Shown: positions 15,887 through 24,197 of the stretch, piece after piece | Numbering within the stretch: position 1 is the stretch's first letter | How the letters are laid out: each line of letters begins with the position of its first letter | DNA from: Halobacillus litoralis | Lineage (GTDB): Bacteria; Bacillota; Bacilli; Bacillales; Halobacillaceae | Reading direction: 5' to 3' | Length of the DNA stretch: 64,000 nucleotides | Assembly (NCBI RefSeq): GCF_020171725.1 | Contig: NZ_JAIVAJ010000008.1 | Coordinates: 62,001-126,000 of the forward strand | The notes under the pieces: model-generated | What the model was told of the DNA's origin: nothing | What the model saw: the letters and a program-made list of their open reading frames with translations, nothing else | Databases searched by the model: none | Made by a program: the position numbers and the translations under genes

Positions 15887-17082
15887 GATTTTCCTCCCTC
15901 TAAACCTAGTATCGAATCGATAATCGTGACAAACGCTTTTTCAATATTCAACAGCGCCCGCTCATCAATGTCAAAACGAGGATGGTGATGGGCATAATGC
16001 GTCGCCTCGTCCTCATTTTGCGAGCCTACTTTAAAGAAGCTGCCCGGTCTTTCCTGCAAGTAGTATGAGAAGTCCTCCGCTCCCATGCCAGTCGGCAGTT
16101 CCACGACGTTGTCTTCACCGAACGTTTCACTGAATAAAGTCTCCAGCCTTCTCGTCTCCTCGACGTTGTTGTAAAGAGCCGGATATCCGTGCAGGTAATC
16201 GATCTCATGCCCGGCTTCAAAGGCTTCTGTCACATGTTCTACGATGTTATGAATCTGCTTTTTCACCTTCTGACGGACGTCCGGGTCAAACGAGCGCACC
16301 GTCCCCTCGAGCTTCGCAGTATCCGGAATGACGTTGAACGCATTACCAGACTGGAAGACTCCAAGCGTAATCAAGGCTGAATCAAGCGGATTGATGCGCC
16401 GGCTGATGATTTTTTGAAGGGCACTGACGACATCACTTCCGACGACAATCGGATCGATCGCTTTGTGCGGAGCGGCACCGTGCCCCCCCACCCCTTTGAT
16501 CGTAATCTGGAATTTATCGACCGCAGCCATCCTGAACCCTTCTCCAAGGGCGACTTGACCGACCGGAACCGCCGAATCCAAGTGTGCCCCGTATATGTAA
16601 TCGACGCCGTCCAAGGCTCCGTCCTTGATCATCGCCTGCGCACCACCAGGTGGGATTTCCTCCGCAGGTTGGAAGAGAAAGACGAGCGTCCCTTTCAAAT
16701 GGTCTTTGTAATCGATCAGTGCCTTCGCCGTGCCAAGTAAAGCGGATGTATGCCCGTCATGACCACATGCATGCATCACCCCGGGATTCTTCGAACGATA
16801 CGGAACCTCTTTTTCATCGATAATGGCTAGTGCATCAAAGTCCGCCCGTAGTGCCACCGTCGGACCAGGTTCTCCTCCTTGAAGCGTCGCCGTCAGCCCA
16901 TGTCCACCGAGCCCCGTGCGGATGTCTTCATAACCGAAGCTCCTCAGCTTCGCTTCAATGAACTTCGCCGTCTCCGATTCCTGATAGCTCAGCTCAGGAT
17001 GCTGGTGCAGGTACCGTCTCCATTCAACGACCTCATCAAATTGTTCTTCCAGCTGTTGTTCGATCATCTCTTTCACACTCAT
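15883..17082 (-). CDS. M20D-family metal-dependent amidohydrolase (N-acyl amino acid hydrolase type)
   Basis: A 399-residue hydrolase of the M20D group, which removes acyl or aminoacyl groups from amino acids. Motifs: WRRYLHQHPELSYQESETA at the N-terminus, the metal-binding HACGHDGHTSALLG, FQPAEEIPPGGAQAMI with the catalytic Glu pair, GAHLDSAVP, and VGGHGAAPHKAIDPI. ATG 17082 has GGAGG 8 bases upstream; ATG 17085 is equally usable. It is the first gene after the SAM riboswitch and is coupled to the peptide-binding protein, which suggests that imported peptides or N-acylated amino acids are its substrates. I infer a role in salvaging methionine or cysteine. Confidence 0.9.
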   Translation of the reverse strand: MSVKEMIEQQLEEQFDEVVEWRRYLHQHPELSYQESETAKFIEAKLRSFGYEDIRTGLGGHGLTATLQGGEPGPTVALRADFDALAIIDEKEVPYRSKNPGVMHACGHDGHTSALLGTAKALIDYKDHLKGTLVFLFQPAEEIPPGGAQAMIKDGALDGVDYIYGAHLDSAVPVGQVALGEGFRMAAVDKFQITIKGVGGHGAAPHKAIDPIVVGSDVVSALQKIISRRINPLDSALITLGVFQSGNAFNVIPDTAKLEGTVRSFDPDVRQKVKKQIHNIVEHVTEAFEAGHEIDYLHGYPALYNNVEETRRLETLFSETFGEDNVVELPTGMGAEDFSYYLQERPGSFFKVGSQNEDEATHYAHHHPRFDIDERALLNIEKAFVTIIDSILGLEGGKS

Positions 17083-17133
17083 CATTCCTTCCTCCTTTTC
17101 TACTATCCCTATCATTTTAATCGGAATTAGGCA

Positions 17134-17172
17134 TAAAAAAATCCCCCTCTTCCAGACAAGAAGAGGGGAATT
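17134..17172 (-). terminator. Terminator of the SAM riboswitch expression platform
   Basis: On the minus strand ATTCCCCTCTTC and GAAGAGGGGGAT pair around TTGTCTG, followed by T7. It lies between the aptamer and the amidohydrolase ribosome site, the expected place for S-box transcription control: SAM binding would favour this stem. Confidence 0.9.
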
Positions 17173-17186
17173 CATCACCGATCGCC

Positions 17187-17295
17187 TCTCTTATCTTCGT
17201 ACTGTGACGTACGTGGAATTAGCACAGTGCCGCACGCTGCAGCCTGTTGCTTTGACTTCATCGGGCCGGTCCCTCCGTCAATCTGGATAAGAAGA
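17187..17295 (-). ncRNA. SAM-I (S-box) riboswitch aptamer
   Basis: Read on the minus strand, the S-box landmarks appear in order: P1 5' strand TCTTATC, GACGGAGGGACCGGCCCGAT, GAAGTCAAAGCAAC (the P2/kink-turn and GCAAC block), a variable P3, GTGCTAATTCC (P3/P4 junction), a P4 hairpin GTACGTCACAGTACG, and P1 3' strand GATAAGA. P1 pairs perfectly over seven bases (17286-17292 with 17189-17195). A terminator follows. When SAM is low the M20D-Opp operon should be transcribed. This is a confident match to a known RNA family by its conserved core. Confidence 0.95.
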
Positions 17296-17353
17296 TTCAA
17301 TTATGAGACTCATCTTACCTTGCATAAAATGGAATGTCAACACAATATTTACA

Positions 17354-18115
17354 TTACGTGCTCGTTAACGTTTCGGCACCCGTTTTCATAAACGAAACGG
17401 CCTGCTCGACGATTTGATCCCGTTCAAAATCCATTGAAGCGATATGATAGGAATCCGCAAGCACATGCTTCTCCTTCACCTTCGAACGAACGTGCTCGAG
17501 AATGTAATCCGAATTCTCCGGCGGGACGACATGATCCTCAAGCGACTGGAAGCAGGACACCGGACAGTCCACCTCGTGCAGTCGACCCCGGACAAGATCC
17601 ATATAATCCAGCAGCTGATGATATGCCGAGACCGGCGCATAGTCATACGTAATTTCCTCCACGTCCATCCGCTTGATATCCGGTCGCCCTTCCTGAACAT
17701 AGCCTACAGCCGGTTTGTCCCGATACGATTCAAATCCCGGAATCCGAATCGCCGGATTAAGCAGGATGATGCCCTCTATCCCAGCATGCTGACGAGCAAG
17801 ATCCAGCGTCAACGTCCCACCCATCGACTGGCCGACCACATAAACCCGGTCGCACCTTTTCTTCAAGTTTAAAAAAGCGCGCTCGATCGTTTGATACCAG
17901 TCCGAATACGTATAGAGCTCCAGATCCTTGTAGTGCGTACCATGACCCGGCAGCCGAGGACAGGATACGGTATATCCGTGAGCAGACAGGCCATGGGCGA
18001 AATCCCATACACTTTGAGGCGTCCCCAAAAAGCCATGGCAAATCAAAATGCCGGACTTACCACCATCTATAAAGAACGAGTCCGCGTTTTTGATGACAGG
18101 ATACGTCTGTTCCAT
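17354..18115 (-). CDS. Alpha/beta-hydrolase, carboxylesterase/monoacylglycerol lipase type
   Basis: A 253-residue serine hydrolase like the Est30/YvaK carboxylesterases. HGFLG (residues about 26-30) supplies the oxyanion site, GQSMGG is the nucleophile elbow, the acid is probably the Asp of SLEDHVVPP and the catalytic His lies in DSYHIASMD. CPRLPGHGTHYKDLE after the second strand is typical of this group. No signal peptide, so it acts in the cytoplasm. It is monocistronic as far as can be seen: the SAM riboswitch of the next operon begins just downstream. Its natural ester substrate is unknown. Confidence 0.9.
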   Translation of the reverse strand: MEQTYPVIKNADSFFIDGGKSGILICHGFLGTPQSVWDFAHGLSAHGYTVSCPRLPGHGTHYKDLELYTYSDWYQTIERAFLNLKKRCDRVYVVGQSMGGTLTLDLARQHAGIEGIILLNPAIRIPGFESYRDKPAVGYVQEGRPDIKRMDVEEITYDYAPVSAYHQLLDYMDLVRGRLHEVDCPVSCFQSLEDHVVPPENSDYILEHVRSKVKEKHVLADSYHIASMDFERDQIVEQAVSFMKTGAETLTST

Positions 18116-18365
18116 CGTTTCGCCTTCTTTCTATCGTTTTCCGTAATTGATGAATTGTAAGGTTATGGGTATTAAACTACATTTAATTCCGACTTGTCAA
18201 CTATGTTTAGTTTGTTTTATAAGCAGAAGCTGGTCTTATGAGGCGTCGTCACGCCTTTCAAGAAAAAATAAAAAGAAACCCTTTGTCCAGTAAAGTCAGA
18301 CGTTTGACTTTATTTGTAAGCCTTTACATTGTTTGCTGGTAAGCGTAATTTGGAAGTAGACATAT

Positions 18366-18381
18366 GTTTGATGATTCAAAC
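18366..18381. promoter_or_regulatory. Inverted repeat upstream of psuK
   Basis: GTTTGA-TGAT-TCAAAC, two perfect 6-base arms, 22-37 bases before the psuK start. Because PsuK carries its own N-terminal helix-turn-helix, this is a candidate autoregulatory site. The gap 18116-18365 otherwise contains only an AT-rich stretch likely to hold the promoter. Confidence 0.45.
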
Positions 18382-18402
18382 AAAAGTTTGGGAGGGCTTA
18401 GG

Positions 18403-19497
18403 ATGAATGCCGAGAATTTGACCAACCGTGAACGCGACGTCTATGAGCGGATCGTGAAGAATCCCTACATATCACAACAGCAGCTTTCCGACGAGCTCGG
18501 GCTGTCGCGTTCGACCGTAGCCAATCTGATTTCCACACTCGTCCAGAAGAATGTCCTGCTTGGACGCGCATACGTCCTGAACCAATCGAGGAACATCGTA
18601 TGCATCGGCGGCGCCAACGTCGACCGCAAATTCCATTGCATAGAAGAGATGCAGCTCGAAACCTCGAACCCCGTCCATTCCAGCTACAGCGCAGGCGGTG
18701 TCGCCCGTAACGTAGCCGAAAACCTCGGCCGGCTCGGGTTTCAACCCAGCCTGATCACAGCCGCCGGCCACGACGCAGACTGGGACGTAATCGAGAGCGC
18801 CTCTTCCCATTGGATCGACCTGGAAGGCGTCATGCACGTCCCCTATGGAACAACCGGAACTTACACCGCCATTCTCGATGACAAAGGCAACATGAACGTC
18901 GGATTCGCTGACATGCAGATCTTCGACGCCATCATCCCCAAGCTCATCGATCAGAATGAGAAGAAGCTGAGGCAGGCAGAATGCATCATCGCAGATTTCA
19001 ACTGTCCGAAGGAAACCCTCGCCCATCTTTTACAAAAAGCAAAGAGGGATGAGACGCCCGTAGCATTCATTACCGTGTCGGCGCCGAAGATGAAGCACCT
19101 TCCGGAGGACGTGGGCGGTCTCACCTGGTTGATGACAAATGCCGAAGAGAGTGCCTCATTTTTCAACAAGGAAATCGAAACAGAAGATCAGTGGTCCGAA
19201 GCGGTAGAGCGCTGGCTTTCGATGGGCGTCGAACACGTCACGATGACGTGGGGCGACCGCGGCGTCATGGTCGGATCGCGTAAAGAAGGTATCCGCTTGT
19301 TCAGAACGACGCCGGTTCAGGAAGTGAAAGACGTGACAGGAGCGGGCGATGCCTTCTCCGCCGCCGTCATCCACGGTTGGCTCGAAGGTTTAGGCATCGA
19401 GCATGCCGTCGAAGCAGGCTTGAAGAGCGCTTCACTCTGCATCCAATCGAGCAGCACCGTTCTGCCGGAACTATCATCTCAATTACTCAATCAATAG
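18403..19497 (+). CDS. psuK: Pseudouridine kinase with N-terminal helix-turn-helix
   Basis: A 364-residue PfkB-family sugar kinase. Residues 1-58 form a winged helix ([39 protein letters not shown]), as in YeiC/PsuK-like proteins with a regulator domain. The kinase domain starts [12 protein letters not shown] and ends with the PfkB signature [16 protein letters not shown], whose Asp is the catalytic base. It phosphorylates pseudouridine to pseudouridine 5'-phosphate, the substrate of the next gene. The assignment to pseudouridine rests on its pairing with psuG 10 bases downstream. ATG 18403 follows GGGAGGG; a longer start at 18364 would run through the inverted repeat. Confidence 0.92.
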   Translation: MNAENLTNRERDVYERIVKNPYISQQQLSDELGLSRSTVANLISTLVQKNVLLGRAYVLNQSRNIVCIGGANVDRKFHCIEEMQLETSNPVHSSYSAGGVARNVAENLGRLGFQPSLITAAGHDADWDVIESASSHWIDLEGVMHVPYGTTGTYTAILDDKGNMNVGFADMQIFDAIIPKLIDQNEKKLRQAECIIADFNCPKETLAHLLQKAKRDETPVAFITVSAPKMKHLPEDVGGLTWLMTNAEESASFFNKEIETEDQWSEAVERWLSMGVEHVTMTWGDRGVMVGSRKEGIRLFRTTPVQEVKDVTGAGDAFSAAVIHGWLEGLGIEHAVEAGLKSASLCIQSSSTVLPELSSQLLNQ

Positions 19498-19507
19498 GAG
19501 GCTCACG

Positions 19508-20440
19508 ATGAACGAATATTTATCCCTATCCCCTGAAGTACAGAAAGCATTTGAAGAGAACAAACCCGTCGTCGCCCTTGAATCGACCATCATTTCACAC
19601 GGCATGCCTTATCCGCAAAACGTGAAGACAGCCAAGGAAGTCGAGGACATCATCCGTGGATACGGCGCGGTTCCTGCGACCATTGCGCTGCTGGATGGCA
19701 AAATCAAAATCGGACTGACCGCTGATGAACTCGATGACCTCGGAACACGCAGCGATGTCGCTAAAGCCTCGCGCAAAGACCTTCCGTACCTGCTCGCAAC
19801 GAGAAAAGCCGGTGCGACAACGGTTGCAGCAACGATGATCTGCGCTGAACTCGCAGGGATCGAATGGTTTGTCACAGGCGGAATCGGAGGCGTCCACCGC
19901 GAAGCCGAAACGACGATGGACATCTCAGCAGATCTTGAAGAACTCGCCCAAACCAACGTCGGCGTCATTTGCGCCGGAGCGAAATCGATCCTCGACATCG
20001 GCCTGACCCTCGAATACTTAGAAACGAAAGGCGTACCTGTCATCGGCTATCAAACCGAGACCCTGCCAGCCTTTTTCACAAGAACATCCGAGTTCCACGT
20101 CAACTATCAAGTCGATTCGCCGGAAGACATCGCCCGAACCCTGAAAGCGAAATGGGACCTCCACTTAGAAGGAGGCGCCGTCATCGCCAACCCGATCCCA
20201 GAGGAGCATGCGATGGACGAAACCTTTATTACGACCGTCATCGACGAAGCGATCGCCAAAGCGAAGGCTGAGGGTGTCGAGGGAAAAGACGTCACCCCGT
20301 TCCTGCTTGATGAAGTGAACAAAGCGACAGAAGGAAAAAGCCTCGCCGCCAACATCGAACTCGTGAAATCAAACGCCCATCTCGGTGCACAAATCGCAGT
20401 CGCCTATGCCAACCTGAAAACCGCTGTACCGAATCGTTGA
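19508..20440 (+). CDS. psuG: Pseudouridine-5'-phosphate glycosidase
   Basis: A 310-residue glycosidase that splits pseudouridine 5'-phosphate into uracil and ribose 5-phosphate. The family block [17 protein letters not shown] (catalytic Glu) lies near residue 25, [20 protein letters not shown] binds metal and phosphate with its Asp, and GAKSILDIG contains the Schiff-base Lys. Length and C-terminal [19 protein letters not shown] are typical. GGAGG is 6 bases before the ATG, and the gene is in an operon with psuK. A clear terminator follows. Confidence 0.96.
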   Translation: MNEYLSLSPEVQKAFEENKPVVALESTIISHGMPYPQNVKTAKEVEDIIRGYGAVPATIALLDGKIKIGLTADELDDLGTRSDVAKASRKDLPYLLATRKAGATTVAATMICAELAGIEWFVTGGIGGVHREAETTMDISADLEELAQTNVGVICAGAKSILDIGLTLEYLETKGVPVIGYQTETLPAFFTRTSEFHVNYQVDSPEDIARTLKAKWDLHLEGGAVIANPIPEEHAMDETFITTVIDEAIAKAKAEGVEGKDVTPFLLDEVNKATEGKSLAANIELVKSNAHLGAQIAVAYANLKTAVPNR

Positions 20441-20447
20441 ATGAGTA

Positions 20448-20480
20448 AAGCGCCCTGAAGTCAGGGCGCTTCTTTATTTT
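20448..20480 (+). terminator. Terminator of psuK-psuG
   Basis: AAGCGCCCTGA and TCAGGGCGCTT form an 11-bp stem with a 2-base gap, then TCTTTATTTT. It begins 8 bases after the psuG stop. Confidence 0.9.
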
Positions 20481-20515
20481 GTCAGGCAGCTAGATTGTTA
20501 GAAGGTTGGCTTGCC

Positions 20516-20765
20516 ATTGGGACAGCGAGGGCACGATCCACTATCTATCAGTCTCAATTGGCTTGTATTGGGACTGATAGAACCCGCGCTCGCCTCATGC
20601 TTGTCCCATTAAACTCGTATCGGGACTCACAGCAAACGCGCCCGCCTCATGCCTGTCCCATTAAACTCGTATCGGGACTCACAGCAAACGCGCTCGCCTC
20701 ATGCCTGTCCCATTAAACTCGTATCGGGACTCACAGCACCTGCTCTACCCGATACCTGTCCCAAT
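20516..20765. repeat. 52-nt hairpin array 2 (four full hairpins, 250 nt)
   Basis: Half-hairpin ATTGGGAC at the left, TGTCCCAAT at the right, with full hairpins starting at 20550, 20602, 20654 and 20706. The three last units are nearly identical (TGTCCCATTAAACTCGTAT then CGGGAC) and are separated by segments reading TCACAGCAAACGCGC-CGCCTCATGCC. The array lies between two convergent operons, 35 bases after the psuG terminator. Confidence 0.92.
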
Positions 20766-20861
20766 CAGCGGAATCAACCAATCGATATTCCCCAAAAACA
20801 AAATCACGGACTGAGCTACATAAAACAAGCCCACCCCTTTACAAGGAGACGGGCTCACTCA

Positions 20862-21314
20862 TCATATGATTCCTTGGAAATTCAAGATTACTTCAGCAAT
20901 CAGCGCAGAGCCGAGGAACGTCCCGACCATGACACACATCGCAACGACGATACTCCGCCAGCCGAGTTTCACGAAGTCTGTCCAGGACCGCCCGATGGCG
21001 ATACCTGCATAGGCAAGAATCGGTGTCGCAAGCGCAAGGAGATTCACTTCATTTGTGTATGTCACAACCACGTCCGAGCCCGGGAACCACGGCATCGAGA
21101 ACAGGACACCGATGATGGCGACGTACGCGACGCTTGGGATGTTGGCGGGTATGATTTTTCCAAGTACAAGGCCGATCAGGCAGATACCGATGAGGATCAG
21201 TATGCCGGGAATCGCGTCAATTACGAAGATATCGTATCCGATCCAATTTCCTAACAGTGCAACCACTCCGAAGATTCCGAGAAGCAGGATCCATTCCTGA
21301 ATATTCTTCAACAT
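20862..21314 (-). CDS. Small membrane partner of the DUF3100-type protein
   Basis: A 150-residue protein with about five membrane segments (WILLLGIFGVVALLGNWIGY, GILILIGICLIGLVLG, SVAYVAIIGVLFSMPWF, ALATPILAYAGIAIG, SIVVAMCVMVGTFLGSALIA). It begins 1 base after the end of the larger membrane gene at 21316 and shares its direction, so both should form one complex or work in one pathway. Two-gene membrane pairs like this look like transporters, but I know no characterised member. Divergent from the GAF/PucR regulator gene. Confidence 0.75.
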   Translation of the reverse strand: MLKNIQEWILLLGIFGVVALLGNWIGYDIFVIDAIPGILILIGICLIGLVLGKIIPANIPSVAYVAIIGVLFSMPWFPGSDVVVTYTNEVNLLALATPILAYAGIAIGRSWTDFVKLGWRSIVVAMCVMVGTFLGSALIAEVILNFQGII

Positions 21315-21315
21315 C

Positions 21316-22131
21316 TTAAGCGCCCTCCTTCATTTCTTGTTTGGCTTCCGGCTTATTGCGTGTCATGAGTTGATACAGCTTTTCCGTCAGAGGAAGGCCG
21401 ATAAAGATGCTCATGTAAAGCCCAGTCGATAAGGATAACAGGTTACTCGCTCCGGCAAAGGCCATGATTTCACCTTCCATGGCTGGAAAGGCAGCGACGA
21501 GCGAGCCACTTGCGGCGGCCATCATACTTCCACTTCCTATTCCTGATGCCATCGCAAAGGAGAGCGGGTGGAGCGGTGTCCACGTAGCGAGGAACCCAGA
21601 GATGAGCCCCATGAAGACCGCTCCGAAGACGGTCCCGAAGATGTAGATGGCCATGACGCCGCGCCCTTCCGGCGAACTGAACCCGTACTTGTCCATGATC
21701 AGTCCTACATTCGGTTCACGGGCGACCGAGTGCGTCATGCCGATGCTTTCACGCTTCAGCCCAAGCAGCACAGCGACCGGAAGCGCAACGAGAATCGTGG
21801 CGAGGTTTCCGAATTCCTGAAGTAACAGGGCTGGTCCTGCTTCAATGATCTGCGGAAGCGAAGGTCCGATGATGACGCCGATTTTGGCAATAAGGAGCGT
21901 GACCCCAAGCACAATCAGCGGTTCTGCATTTTTCGATTGTTTGTCTTTAACCAATGGCGTAAAGAAAAGTCCGAGGCCGATCAGAATCGCATAAAGCATA
22001 GGCAGTAAGAGTACAACACCAGGTCCTACGGTGAAGGAATGGGTCCCGATCGCTTCTGTAATCAATACAATCCCGAGTACAATCGCGTGGAGACGCCAGT
22101 CTTTCCATATGTTCGTCAGTTGCTGCTTCAA
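21316..22131 (-). CDS. DUF3100-type integral membrane protein
   Basis: A 271-residue protein with eight or so membrane segments, recognised by eye as resembling DUF3100 proteins: VGPGVVLLLPMLYAILIGLG, KNAEPLIVLGVTLLIAKIGV, ALLLQEFGNLATILVALPVAV and MASGIGSGSMMAAASGSLVAAFPAM, a Gly/Ser/Ala-rich segment that could line a path. The start is TTG at 22131 with GGAGG 7 bases upstream. It forms an operon with the 150-residue partner and is divergently arranged to a PucR-type regulator and, beyond that, an M20 hydrolase with a TRAP importer, so a role in transport of a nitrogen compound is possible. Confidence 0.75.
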   Translation of the reverse strand: MKQQLTNIWKDWRLHAIVLGIVLITEAIGTHSFTVGPGVVLLLPMLYAILIGLGLFFTPLVKDKQSKNAEPLIVLGVTLLIAKIGVIIGPSLPQIIEAGPALLLQEFGNLATILVALPVAVLLGLKRESIGMTHSVAREPNVGLIMDKYGFSSPEGRGVMAIYIFGTVFGAVFMGLISGFLATWTPLHPLSFAMASGIGSGSMMAAASGSLVAAFPAMEGEIMAFAGASNLLSLSTGLYMSIFIGLPLTEKLYQLMTRNKPEAKQEMKEGA

Positions 22132-22303
22132 ATGAATTCCTCCTTATGTAGTGGGCTCCTTTTATCAAGTAAAGGATAATACCAGTCATTATAATATTCT
22201 GAAAATTAAAATCAAGGGCAAATTTTGTAATTCCCCGATCCCTCTTTTCATTCTCGAGGCTTCCATGTATGATTAGTCCAAAATCCTGCGGAGTGATGAA
22301 ACT

Positions 22304-24076
22304 ATGGATACAGAAGGAAAACTACGGAGTCTGATCAACGCCGTTCAGATGATGACGTCCACGTTGAATTTAGACGAAGTCCTCGAAAAATTAATTCAAG
22401 AAGTGCTGCACGTCATTGACGGATCGAACGCAAGCGTCCTATTTCTTTACGATGAAAAAATCGATAAGCTCTATGCCAAAACAGCGGCAGGGTTCGATAT
22501 GGATTATTTGCAATTCGCCTACCTCGATCCCGGCGAAGGCATGAGTGGAAAGGCTTTTCTCACTCAGGAAGGACAGATTTTCTCGACACAGCACGATACA
22601 CTCGAAGGAATGCAGGACATCAATCCGAAGACGAGGGAGTATTACTCTAAAGCGCGCGGCGACCTCGAATATCCGGCAAGTGCGATCTGCGTTCCACTGA
22701 TGGCACAGAAAGGATGCATCGGCGTCTTGACGGTTGATATCTACAAAGAAGGCGTCACGTTTACCGAGCAGGACTTGAAGCTGCTCGAAACCTTCGCCGC
22801 TCAGGCCGTGATTGCGATCGAGAACGCCACCCTATATTCCCGGAACGAGCGGACGCAGCGGGTGCATGAAGTGTTGAGTGATGTTTCCTTGTCCCAAGGA
22901 GGCCTTGAGGAGATCACGAAAGCTCTGTCTACGCTCGTGGATGCAGAGGTCATGGTGTTCAACGATTTCTTCGACCTGCTCGCAACCTCCAGTGACGACG
23001 CCGCAACGATCGGAAAGGTCCTCACCCAGGAGTATCACGGCAAGCTCCAGCATGCGATGGCCCACGATAAAGGATCAGCCACAACCATCCAGCTCGAAGA
23101 CCATGAAGAGAGTGTGTACTTTTTCCCTGTCCGGACCGATCACCGCTCGATCGGACTGATCTGCATGTACTTGACCGACTCCGACGTGCTCGACCCGTTA
23201 GACCAGTTCGCCGTCGAACAGACCGCGACGATATTCGCCTTAGAGATTACGAGACGGGAACGGAACTCGTACGACGCCCTCACCTACTCCGGCTACATAC
23301 TCGACCAGCTTCTATTTGGAAAAGTGGACAAGCTGACCGTGAACGAGCTGATCCGAACGACCTCCGGCACCGGCGAAGGCAGGCAGTATATCCTCGTCCA
23401 GCTCACAATCGAAGAAGGACTGCTCTCCCTAATGGACATTTCTCGGAAAAAAGAGACCGTCACCCGGATCATCCGGAGAAAGATGGACCAACTCCCGTTC
23501 AAGACGTTCATTCTCGATCAGAACCTCGATATGATCTTCATGTTCTCCTCGCCGGACGACATGAGTGAATCGGCCGTATACGAACGGATCCGCATCGTGT
23601 TCGCCCAGATTATCGAGGAAGTGAGACAATCAGCGGAACTGTCGCTCATCGCAGGCATCGGACGGACTGTCACGGAACTCGAGGACGTCCGCACATCCGC
23701 GAACGATGCATCCAAGTGCGTCGACTATCTGCTTACAAAAAACAAAACCACTTCCCTGCTCGCCTATTTCGAACTCGGCTTCCAGCGTCTTTTTTTGAAA
23801 ACGGAATCCGGAGAGCTCGAAGCTTATGTGGACGATACGATCGGGAAGCTGAAGCACTTCGATGAGGAGCATAACGCCAACTTATTGATCACGCTCAGTG
23901 TGTACCTGGATTTGAATAAAAGCATGAAGCAGACCGCCGAATCGTTGTTCATCCACGTCAACACCGTAAAATACAGACTCGGGCTGATCAAGGACATCCT
24001 CGATCTCGATGGGATTGAAGGCGAATCCGCTTTTGAGCTTCAACTGGCAGTCAACATCGACCGTTTTCTGGATTAA
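22304..24076 (+). CDS. GAF-domain transcriptional regulator with PucR/CdaR-type C-terminal HTH
   Basis: A 590-residue cytoplasmic regulator. Residues about 15-175 form a GAF domain (LDEVLEKLIQEVLHVIDGSNASVLFLYDE ... GDLEYPASAICVPLMAQKGCIGVLTVD ... LLETFAAQAVIAIENA). A middle region follows, and the last 65 residues are the PucR-type helix-turn-helix (LSVYLDLNKSMKQTAESLFIHVNTVKYRLGLIKDILDLD). PucR-type regulators usually activate purine, allantoin or amino-acid catabolism. It sits between the divergent DUF3100 pair and the M20/TRAP operon and probably controls one or both by sensing a small ligand through GAF. Confidence 0.9.
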   Translation: MDTEGKLRSLINAVQMMTSTLNLDEVLEKLIQEVLHVIDGSNASVLFLYDEKIDKLYAKTAAGFDMDYLQFAYLDPGEGMSGKAFLTQEGQIFSTQHDTLEGMQDINPKTREYYSKARGDLEYPASAICVPLMAQKGCIGVLTVDIYKEGVTFTEQDLKLLETFAAQAVIAIENATLYSRNERTQRVHEVLSDVSLSQGGLEEITKALSTLVDAEVMVFNDFFDLLATSSDDAATIGKVLTQEYHGKLQHAMAHDKGSATTIQLEDHEESVYFFPVRTDHRSIGLICMYLTDSDVLDPLDQFAVEQTATIFALEITRRERNSYDALTYSGYILDQLLFGKVDKLTVNELIRTTSGTGEGRQYILVQLTIEEGLLSLMDISRKKETVTRIIRRKMDQLPFKTFILDQNLDMIFMFSSPDDMSESAVYERIRIVFAQIIEEVRQSAELSLIAGIGRTVTELEDVRTSANDASKCVDYLLTKNKTTSLLAYFELGFQRLFLKTESGELEAYVDDTIGKLKHFDEEHNANLLITLSVYLDLNKSMKQTAESLFIHVNTVKYRLGLIKDILDLDGIEGESAFELQLAVNIDRFLD

Positions 24077-24134
24077 AACGCTTAACTGTCCACCACAGCT
24101 AAAAAGTCACCGTTATCTTTGTCGGTCATCTACA

Positions 24135-24163
24135 TTACAAAATATTCAGACTTCTCTTATAAT
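24135..24163 (+). promoter_or_regulatory. Sigma-A-type promoter for the M20-TRAP operon
   Basis: TTACAA, a 17-base spacer and a perfect TATAAT, ending 34 bases before the M20 start codon. The weak -35 box fits a promoter that needs an activator, such as the upstream GAF/PucR protein. Confidence 0.6.
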
Positions 24164-24197
24164 TTGATTTATCACAAAAAAACAGAGAGGTGATCAC

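Noticed and set aside
20495..21254. Open frames running through array 2 (20495-20716 and 20649-21254 on the plus strand)
   Set aside because: They are repeat-derived, rich in Arg/Thr/Pro/Ser, lack ribosome sites, and the second runs antisense through the small membrane gene.
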